Shown here: positions 1-5,438 of the stretch, in pieces | Layout: each line of letters opens with the position of its first letter | Numbering within the stretch: the stretch's first letter is position 1 | Origin: Thermoleophilia bacterium | GTDB taxonomy: Bacteria; Actinomycetota; Thermoleophilia; Gaiellales; SKUG01 | Assembly: GCA_025964405.1 (NCBI GenBank) | Contig: JAOPYW010000146.1 | Coordinates: forward strand, 1 to 11,882 | Direction: 5' to 3' | Length of the DNA: 11,882 nucleotides | Translations under genes and position numbers: made by a program | Notes under the pieces: generated by a model | The model's database searches: none | The model's input: only the letters and a program-made list of their open reading frames with translations | Told to the model about the DNA's origin: nothing

Positions 1-201
1 CGGATCGTTTGGACGGTGCCGGTCAGTGGAGTGCGGGACAAGCGCTCCCTGTGCCTCAAAGATACGACGCACCCACACCAGCCGGATCGGTGCAATTACC
101 TACGTTAGGTAGGTACGTAGGTAGGTGTCTGGATCGCGCATGCGAACTGCCTGCGCAGCGGCATGTTCTGCCCCTCGCGTACCTGCGCTCGCGGCTCGCT
201 A
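1..201. other. Upstream region with no supported gene
   Basis: I see no convincing coding gene here. Several frames are open on both strands to the left edge, as expected by chance at this GC content. None has a start site with supporting signals or a recognisable protein sequence. A minus-strand gene whose first codons lie near positions 70-95 and which runs off the left edge cannot be excluded. The stretch contains the TAGGTAGGT repeat cluster listed separately and leads into the uvrA promoter. Confidence 0.4.
98..126. repeat. TAGGTAGGT direct repeats with inverted arms, operator-like
   Basis: The 9-mer TAGGTAGGT occurs twice, at 106-114 and 118-126, separated by ACG. ACCTACG at 98-104 is the inverted complement of CGTAGGT at 116-122, and TACCTA (97-102) faces TAGGTA (106-111) across three bases. 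The cluster is noticeably less GC-rich than its surroundings and lies about 120 bp before the uvrA start. It could bind a regulator of an unseen divergent gene or act as an upstream element for uvrA. Its function is not known from the sequence. Confidence 0.5.
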
Positions 202-217
202 CCGAACATATGTTCGG
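202..217. promoter_or_regulatory. LexA-binding SOS box upstream of uvrA
   Basis: CCGAACATATGTTCGG is a perfect 16-bp palindrome. Its core CGAACATATGTTCG fits the known Gram-positive/actinobacterial LexA consensus CGAACRNRYGTTYG at every position. It ends 32 bp before the uvrA ATG and overlaps the expected -35 region of the proposed uvrA promoter, so bound LexA should block RNA polymerase. uvrA is a classical SOS gene, so site and gene agree. DNA-damage induction of uvrA is inferred, not shown. Confidence 0.88.
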
Positions 218-237
218 GTATTTCTTGGTGGTGCGGG

Positions 238-249
238 TATCATGCCGAC
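238..249 (+). promoter_or_regulatory. Leaderless -10 element for uvrA
   Basis: TATCAT at 238-243 is followed by six bases and then the ATG at 250. No Shine-Dalgarno sequence lies at a suitable distance. A TAnnnT hexamer 6-7 nt before the start codon is the known actinobacterial layout in which transcription begins at the start codon itself. No clear TTGACA-like -35 is visible. The position expected for it falls at the right edge of the LexA box. Confidence 0.65.
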
Positions 250-3237
250 ATGGCTGAAGAAATCGTGGTCCGCGGCGCGCGGGAGCATAACCTCAAGAAC
301 GTCTCGGTCACGCTTCCGCGTAACCGGCTCATCTGCATCACGGGCCTGTCGGGCTCGGGCAAGTCGAGCCTGGCATTCGACACCATCTACGCGGAGGGCC
401 AGCGCCGGTACGTCGAGTCGCTGAGCGCATACGCGCGCCAGTTCCTCGGGCAGATGGAGAAGCCCGACGTCGACACGATCGAGGGCCTCTCGCCGGCGAT
501 CTCGATCGACCAGAAGACGACGAGCCGCAACCCGCGCTCGACGGTGGGCACGGTCACCGAGGTCTACGACTACCTGCGCCTGCTGTTCGCGCGGGTTGGC
601 CATCCGCACTGCCCGACGTGTGGCGAGGAGATCGGCGCGCAGTCGATCGAGCAGATCCTCGACACCATCGAGACCTACGGCGAGGGCACGCGCCTGATGG
701 TGCTCGCACCGCTCGTGCGACGCCGCAAGGGCGAGTTCGGCAAGCTGTTCGAGGAGGTGCGACGCGACGGCTTCAGCCGGGTGCGGGTCGACGGTGAGGT
801 CAAGAACCTCAACGACGAGGACATCGTGCTCGACAAGAAGTACATGCACGACATCGACGTCGTCGTCGATCGCGTGTCGATCAAGGATGGTTCGCGCCGG
901 CGCCTCGCTGACTCGGTCGAGACCGCCCTGCGCCTGGCCGACGGCACCTGCGTCGTCGAGACCGTGCCGCGCGAGGGGGAGGGCAAGCCCCAGGAGCAGA
1001 TGTTTTCCGAGAAGTTCGCCTGCCCCAACGGCCACGGGTCGATTCCGGAACTCGAGCCGCGCATCTTCTCCTTCAACAATCCCCACGGCGCCTGTGCCCA
1101 GTGCACGGGCCTCGGGTACCAGCGCGAGGTCGACCCCGACCTGATCGTCGCCGACGCCGACCTGTCGATCGACGAGGGTGCACTCGCCCCTGGCACGGTC
1201 AGCGGCGGGTACTACCAGAACCTCATCCAGGCGGTGTGCGAGCACTGGGAAGTGCCGACTGACATCCCGTGGCGCGAGCTGGAGGAGTGGCAGCAGGACA
1301 TGTTCCTCTGGGGCACCCCGGAGGGCGAGCGGGTTCCGGTGACCTACCGCAACCGTCGTGGTCGCACCCGCACCTACCGCATGAAGTTCGAGGGGTTCGT
1401 CAACCACTTCGCGCGTCGATACAACGACACCGAGAGCGAGATGGTGCGCGACGGCATCGAGCGCTTCATGCGCGACAGCCCGTGCGACAAGTGCAAGGGC
1501 AAGCGCCTGCGACCCGAGAGCCTCGCGGTGACGATCGGTGACACCAACATCGCCGAGCTCTCCAGCTACGACGTGGCCACCGCCGTCGCGTGGCTCGAAG
1601 ACATGGTGCTGAGCGACCAGGAGCAGATGATCGCGCGCCGCATCGTGCGCGAGATCAAGGAGCGGCTCAAGTTCCTCGACGACGTCGGGGTGGGCTACCT
1701 CGGGCTCGACCGTTCGGCGCGCACGCTCTCCGGCGGCGAGGCCCAGCGCATCCGCCTGGCGACCCAGATCGGCTCGAGTCTCGTGGGTGTGCTCTACATC
1801 CTCGACGAACCGTCGATCGGCCTGCACCAGCGTGACAACGGCAAGCTGCTGACGACCCTGCGGCGCCTGCGCGACCTCGGCAACACCGTGATCGTGGTCG
1901 AGCACGACGAGGAGACCATGCGCGAGAGCGACTACCTCGTCGACATCGGTCCCGGAGCGGGCGAGCACGGTGGCGAGATCATCGCGTTCGGTACCTCGGA
2001 GGAGGTCATCGCCAATCCCAACTCCGTGACGGGCAAGTACCTCTCGGGGGAGAAGGGCGTCGCAATTCCGGAGCGGCTCGTCGAAGACAAGGGCTGGCTG
2101 ACCGTGCGCGGCGCCGTCGAGAACAACCTCCAGGATGTCGACGTGTCGATCCCCGTGGGGCGCATCACCTGTGTCACCGGCGTGTCGGGTTCGGGCAAGT
2201 CGTCGCTCGTCAACGAGATCATCTACAAGGCTGCGGCGACCAAGCTCAACCGCGCCCGCATGCGTGCGGGGGCCCACAAGTCGATCGAGGGGCTCGACCA
2301 CTTCGACAAGGTGATCGAGGTCGACCAGGCGCCGATCGGGCGCACGCCGCGCTCGAACCCGGCGACCTACACCGGGCTCTTCGACCACATCCGCACGCTC
2401 TACGCGAAGGTGCCCGAGGCACGCATGCGCGGCTACAAGGCCGGACGCTTCTCCTTCAACGTCAAGGGTGGCCGCTGCGAGACCTGCAAGGGCGACGGCA
2501 ACATCAAGATCGAGATGCACTTCCTGCCCGACGTCTATGTTCCCTGCGAGGTCTGTGACGGCAAGCGTTACAACTCCGAGACGCTCGAGGTGCGCTACAA
2601 CGGCAAGTCGATCGCCGACGTGCTGCAGATGTCGGTCGAGGATGCGCTCGCCTTCTTCCAGAAGATCCCGACGCTCGCCCGCCGACTGCAGACCCTGTCG
2701 GACGTCGGCCTCGACTACATCCGCCTGGGCCAGGCCGCGACCACGCTCTCGGGTGGCGAGGCCCAGCGCGTCAAGCTCGCGACCGAGCTCGCGAAGGTGC
2801 AGACCGGACGCACGCTCTACATCCTCGACGAGCCCACGACCGGCCTGCACTTCGCCGACATCGAGAAGCTGCTCGAGGTCGTGCTGAGCCTGCGGGACAA
2901 GGGCAACACGGTGCTCATCATCGAGCACAACCTCGACGTCATCAAGAGCTCCGACTACCTCATCGACATGGGTCCCGAAGGTGGACGCGGCGGCGGCACC
3001 GTGCTCGCGGTGGGCACGCCCGAGCAGGTGGCCTCGGTTCCGGAATCGTTCACGGGCCAGTACCTGAAGGCGCTCGTGAAGCCCGATGCGGCTGGTGCGA
3101 AGAAGACGATCGTCGCGCAGAAGAAGCCGCGCGCGAAGAAGGTCGTCGAGCCCGCCGCGCCGACCAAGAAGCCCGCCGTGAAGAGCGCGCGAACCCGGAT
3201 GATGGAGAAGCGCGAGAAGGCGAAGTCGGAGGCCTAG
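250..3237 (+). CDS. uvrA: UvrA, excinuclease ABC ATPase subunit A
   Basis: This is the damage-recognition ATPase of nucleotide excision repair. It dimerises, scans DNA with UvrB, and leaves after loading UvrB at the lesion. The protein has 995 residues against about 940-970 usually. It has two ABC modules: Walker A GLSGSGKS at 32-39 and GVSGSGKS at 644-651, signature LSGGEAQR at 493-500 and 833-840, each followed by a Walker B ILDEP. The first zinc site is C258, H262, C282, C285, the C-x3-H variant seen in other actinobacteria. The C-terminal zinc module is C743, C746, C766, C769. Residues 944-995 form a basic tail with 13 Lys and 4 Arg, absent from the core family. I chose the ATG at 250 because the family begins here with MAEEIVVRGA and because a longer frame from 163 would translate through the LexA box and promoter. 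The gene converges on the flp pilin gene. Confidence 0.98.
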   Translation: MAEEIVVRGAREHNLKNVSVTLPRNRLICITGLSGSGKSSLAFDTIYAEGQRRYVESLSAYARQFLGQMEKPDVDTIEGLSPAISIDQKTTSRNPRSTVGTVTEVYDYLRLLFARVGHPHCPTCGEEIGAQSIEQILDTIETYGEGTRLMVLAPLVRRRKGEFGKLFEEVRRDGFSRVRVDGEVKNLNDEDIVLDKKYMHDIDVVVDRVSIKDGSRRRLADSVETALRLADGTCVVETVPREGEGKPQEQMFSEKFACPNGHGSIPELEPRIFSFNNPHGACAQCTGLGYQREVDPDLIVADADLSIDEGALAPGTVSGGYYQNLIQAVCEHWEVPTDIPWRELEEWQQDMFLWGTPEGERVPVTYRNRRGRTRTYRMKFEGFVNHFARRYNDTESEMVRDGIERFMRDSPCDKCKGKRLRPESLAVTIGDTNIAELSSYDVATAVAWLEDMVLSDQEQMIARRIVREIKERLKFLDDVGVGYLGLDRSARTLSGGEAQRIRLATQIGSSLVGVLYILDEPSIGLHQRDNGKLLTTLRRLRDLGNTVIVVEHDEETMRESDYLVDIGPGAGEHGGEIIAFGTSEEVIANPNSVTGKYLSGEKGVAIPERLVEDKGWLTVRGAVENNLQDVDVSIPVGRITCVTGVSGSGKSSLVNEIIYKAAATKLNRARMRAGAHKSIEGLDHFDKVIEVDQAPIGRTPRSNPATYTGLFDHIRTLYAKVPEARMRGYKAGRFSFNVKGGRCETCKGDGNIKIEMHFLPDVYVPCEVCDGKRYNSETLEVRYNGKSIADVLQMSVEDALAFFQKIPTLARRLQTLSDVGLDYIRLGQAATTLSGGEAQRVKLATELAKVQTGRTLYILDEPTTGLHFADIEKLLEVVLSLRDKGNTVLIIEHNLDVIKSSDYLIDMGPEGGRGGGTVLAVGTPEQVASVPESFTGQYLKALVKPDAAGAKKTIVAQKKPRAKKVVEPAAPTKKPAVKSARTRMMEKREKAKSEA

Positions 3238-3247
3238 CACGCAGAAA

Positions 3248-3279
3248 CGGCCGCCGCGGTGGGGAGCCCGCGACGGCCG
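3248..3279. terminator. Hairpin between converging uvrA and pilin genes
   Basis: CGGCCGCCGCGG (3248-3259) pairs with CCGCGACGGCCG (3268-3279), giving a 12-position stem with one C-A mismatch and an 8-base loop. It starts 10 bp after the uvrA stop and lies about 33 bp beyond the pilin stop on the other strand, so it could end both transcripts. There is no long T run on either side, only GTTTCTG on the minus strand. Terminators without a U tract are common in high-GC actinobacteria. Confidence 0.6.
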
Positions 3280-3312
3280 AAACTGATGCTGGACGCCGAA
3301 CGGCCGAGTTCC

Positions 3313-3486
3313 TCAGCTGAGGATCCTGACCACCTTCATGAACAACGCACCGGAACTGTCTCCGATGAGCTGGATGGTCAGCAGGATGGCGATCGTGATG
3401 ACGGCGAGCACGGCTGCGTACTCCACCATCGTCTGACCCGCTTCCCCTGCTGGTTCGTCCGCGTCCGATTCATGGTCGCGGTACAT
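3313..3486 (-). CDS. Flp-type pilin precursor, small
   Basis: This 57-residue protein has the signature of Flp/Tad type IVb prepilins. A short hydrophilic leader of 17 residues ends in Gly, and the mature chain begins QTMVEY, so Glu is +5 and Tyr +6 after the predicted prepilin peptidase cut. A hydrophobic segment (AAVLAVITIAILLTIQLI) follows and then a short polar tail. The mature pilin would be about 40 residues. The leader is unusually acidic (D4, E6, D8, D10, E11, E15). I chose the ATG at 3486 over one 12 codons upstream because a GGAG lies 8 nt before it. No Tad secretion ATPase, TadB/C, RcpA or peptidase gene is in the window, so the assembly machinery must be elsewhere. It lies about 100 bp after the PanC-like gene on the same strand and may have its own promoter. 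Confidence 0.85.
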   Translation of the reverse strand: MYRDHESDADEPAGEAGQTMVEYAAVLAVITIAILLTIQLIGDSSGALFMKVVRILS

Positions 3487-3493
3487 GAGTGCT

Positions 3494-3499
3494 GCTCCG
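3494..3499 (-). promoter_or_regulatory. Ribosome binding site of the pilin gene
   Basis: On the minus strand CGGAGC, with GGAG at 3498-3495, lies 8 nt before the ATG at 3486. It decides between this start and the in-frame ATG at 3522, which has no such site. This is one of only two genes here with a recognisable Shine-Dalgarno sequence. Confidence 0.6.
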
Positions 3500-3586
3500 A
3501 TCGATGATGTTCGGGCATGCATTGAGAACCCGTCGCGGCGCGATCATTTGCAACGAAACGGTCAGCGTTGTGTTGGGGTCGGCGTG

Positions 3587-4387
3587 TCAGGTTGTGGGGG
3601 CGTGGGGGAGCAGGCGCGAATCGACGATCGGCAGCCCACCGACCCGCGTACGCACCACCAGCAGCACGTCGCGGTCGAACACGTCGATCGGCTCGAAGGA
3701 GCGTGGGTCGACCGTCGAGACATCCTCGACGTCGAGCTCGGTACCGGCTTCCGCGAGCCGCGCCTCCGTGCGCGCCCGGAGGCGGAACAGTGACCGCTCC
3801 CCGCTCGCCACCGCCGCACTGATCGCATCGAGCGCGCGCGGGATGACCGCCGCCGCGTCGCGACCGCTCCCTGCGAGCTGACGGGTCGTGGAGCCGATCG
3901 GGAGTCCGTCGGGATCGCGCGGCGTCTCCACCATGCGCACCTCGATGTCGAAGAACAGCTCCCGCGTCACGTCGCGCAGCAGTCGCGCGTGGTCGAAGTG
4001 ACCGTCGCCCACGTAGACCACGTCGGGATGGATGATGCCGAGCTGCTGCGCGTCGGCCGTCGCGGTCGCCGCGAAGTCGGGCGCGTCGGCCGGCACGATG
4101 CGCAGCCGGCCCTGCGGCACGAGTGGTCCGGGCCTGGGTCGCCACAGGAGGTGTGCTCCAGCGCCGGCCGCGATGCGCTCGTCGGAGCTCTCGTGGAACG
4201 CCGGCCCGCCCTCGGGGCGCAGGATGGTGCAGATGACGAGGTCGCACTGGGCGTGGGCCGTGCGCAGGAGCGCCGCGTGTCCGTCGTGGAGGTCACCACG
4301 GGTGGGCACGAGCCCCACCCGATCACCACGGTCACGCGCCACGCGCACCTGGTGCTGGAGCTCCTCGAGCGTGACGAGGGTACGCAC
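3587..4387 (-). CDS. PanC-like protein, degenerate active site
   Basis: This 266-residue protein is related to pantothenate synthetase, the ATP-dependent ligase of pantoate and beta-alanine. The N terminus keeps the nucleotidyltransferase element as VPTRGDLHDGH (27-37, HxGH at 34-37). The middle (DVVYVGDGHFDHARLLRDV, 122-140) and end (RTRVGGLPIVDSRLL, 246-260) align with the family. Most ligand-binding residues are changed. PTMG is PTRG; the FVNPxQF segment is TILRPEGGP; FGEKDYQQ, with its ATP-binding Lys-Asp, is VGDGHFDH; and ADGLxxSSRN is PDGLPIGSTT. At 266 residues it is slightly short for the family (about 280-310). It overlaps the preceding DUF2520 gene by one base (TAGTG), so translation is probably coupled; the start is GTG. 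The DUF2520-panC pairing is known from mycobacteria, which supports the family call. I infer that it no longer makes pantothenate by the usual route. It may have a new substrate or a non-catalytic role. Confidence 0.8.
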   Translation of the reverse strand: MRTLVTLEELQHQVRVARDRGDRVGLVPTRGDLHDGHAALLRTAHAQCDLVICTILRPEGGPAFHESSDERIAAGAGAHLLWRPRPGPLVPQGRLRIVPADAPDFAATATADAQQLGIIHPDVVYVGDGHFDHARLLRDVTRELFFDIEVRMVETPRDPDGLPIGSTTRQLAGSGRDAAAVIPRALDAISAAVASGERSLFRLRARTEARLAEAGTELDVEDVSTVDPRSFEPIDVFDRDVLLVVRTRVGGLPIVDSRLLPHAPTT

Positions 4388-5319
4388 TAGTGATCGCCCG
4401 GCCCGTGCACGTCGTGCTGCATGGCGTCGGCCAGCGCCGACGAGAGGCGGTGCGCCGTATCCATGTCGATCTGTCCCGATCCGAAGGCGCGCTGCACGGC
4501 GTCGGCCAGGCCCGCCCGGAACAGCGCCTGGTGCTGGGGTGCGTGCGTGCGCACGGCGATCACCTGCCGCGTGAGCGCGGCCACGTCGCCCCGCGCGATC
4601 GGTCCGGCACACTCGGCGCCTGCGCCGACACGCAACGCGCGGTCGACGGCGCTCGCGGCCAGCTTGCCGTAGACCGACTGCGCCACCTGGGGGTGGATGT
4701 CGGCCTCGCGTGCGAGGTCGTCGGTCATGGCCAGCAGCGTCGTCGTGAGGTTGGCTGCGGTGGCGCAGGCCGCCGCATGCAGGGGCCAGGAGGCATCGTC
4801 GAGCAGGAACGGCACGAGGTCGAGGGCGTGCGCGAGGGCGTGTGCGAAGGCGCTCGCGGCGTCATCCTCGGCGCCGATCGCCGCGCCGAACCCGGCAAGC
4901 GGCGGCAGCTCCCCCTCGATCGTGGTGACGGTCGCGGCGGGGTGCATGATGCAGACCGTATGGCCGGCCGCGGCGAGGGCGTCGAAGGCCCGGATACCGC
5001 CACCCGCACTGGTGCCCACGATGCGCAGGCGCAGCGGTGACGAGTCGGGGGAGCGCTGCGCGAGGCGGGCCACGACGGATGCCACGGCGTCGTCGGGCAC
5101 GCAGATGATGACCGCGTCGACCTGCTCCGCGACCTGGAGGGGATCCTCGTGGGAGGGGACGCCGAGCTGCTGCGTGGCACGTTCGCGGCCCTCGATCGAT
5201 CGGCTCGACACGTGCACGATCTCGAAGCCCTCGCGTCGCAGGGCGTGACCGATCGCCAGCCCCAGTCGGCCGGCGCCGATGATGCCGAACGTCAATGGGC
5301 CGAGTTCGAGGTCAGTCAC
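4387..5319 (-). CDS. Rossmann-fold DUF2520 protein, panC-associated
   Basis: This 310-residue protein resembles the Rossmann-like/DUF2520 family, relatives of NAD(P)-dependent ketopantoate reductase and pyrroline-carboxylate reductase. An N-terminal dinucleotide fold shows GIIGAGRLG (12-20) and the later strand AVIICVPDDAV (69-79). A central segment contains IMHPAAT (124-130), the family's HP motif. The C-terminal helical DUF2520 domain has LHAAACATAAN (180-190) and the hallmark GPIARGD (239-245). Its biochemical reaction is not established. Its regular neighbourhood with panC in actinobacteria suggests a role around pantoate or pantothenate. I chose GTG at 5319 because TATGCT ends 6 nt before it. 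A start further upstream (ATG at 5400) would add 27 non-conserved residues and include the promoter. It heads the minus-strand unit with the PanC-like gene. Confidence 0.88.
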   Translation of the reverse strand: MTDLELGPLTFGIIGAGRLGLAIGHALRREGFEIVHVSSRSIEGRERATQQLGVPSHEDPLQVAEQVDAVIICVPDDAVASVVARLAQRSPDSSPLRLRIVGTSAGGGIRAFDALAAAGHTVCIMHPAATVTTIEGELPPLAGFGAAIGAEDDAASAFAHALAHALDLVPFLLDDASWPLHAAACATAANLTTTLLAMTDDLAREADIHPQVAQSVYGKLAASAVDRALRVGAGAECAGPIARGDVAALTRQVIAVRTHAPQHQALFRAGLADAVQRAFGSGQIDMDTAHRLSSALADAMQHDVHGPGDH

Positions 5320-5331
5320 CCGGTCAGCATA
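5320..5331 (-). promoter_or_regulatory. Leaderless -10 element for the DUF2520 gene
   Basis: Read on the minus strand, TATGCT (5331 to 5326) is followed by GACCGG and then the GTG start at 5319. There is no Shine-Dalgarno sequence. The TAnnnT-6-nt-start layout is the same as upstream of uvrA and of the FmdB gene. Confidence 0.65.
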
Positions 5332-5346
5332 GTGGGACCCCGCGAC

Positions 5347-5356
5347 ACAGCGCTGT
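5347..5356. promoter_or_regulatory. 10-bp palindrome in the divergent promoter region
   Basis: ACAGCGCTGT is a perfect 10-bp palindrome within the 119 bp between the DUF2520 gene and the divergent secreted-protein gene. It covers the position expected for the -35 of the DUF2520 promoter (about 5349-5354), so it could be an operator. A palindrome of this length can also arise by chance in GC-rich DNA. Confidence 0.25.
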
Positions 5357-5430
5357 CGGTTCGCGGTCGGATCGCCCGGGCCTGCAGGTCCTTCGGTCAC
5401 GAGCTAATGCCAGTGTCCGGATAGGCCGAT

Positions 5431-5434
5431 GGAG
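5431..5434 (+). promoter_or_regulatory. Ribosome binding site of the secreted-protein gene
   Basis: GGAG lies 4 nt before the ATG at 5439, a rather tight spacing. It supports this ATG over upstream in-frame starts, because the protein from here begins directly with a signal peptide. Confidence 0.5.
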
Positions 5435-5438
5435 ACGC

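Noticed and set aside
1..108. Possible end of a plus-strand gene or start of a minus-strand gene at the left edge
   Set aside because: Several frames are open but none has supporting signals or recognisable residues. About 100 bases are too few to decide.
163..249. Upstream extension of uvrA by 29 codons
   Set aside because: It would place the LexA box and -10 element inside the coding sequence, and UvrA proteins begin at the MAEEI region.
199..3240. Very long open frame on the minus strand opposite uvrA (over 1000 codons)
   Set aside because: It mirrors uvrA in a frame that stays open because of the strong GC bias at third positions. The product is low-complexity, Leu/Arg/Asp/Val-rich and matches no family.
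3378..4247. Minus-strand frame overlapping the PanC-like and pilin genes
   Set aside because: It is Arg/Ala/Gly-rich without family features and overlaps two better-supported genes in another frame.
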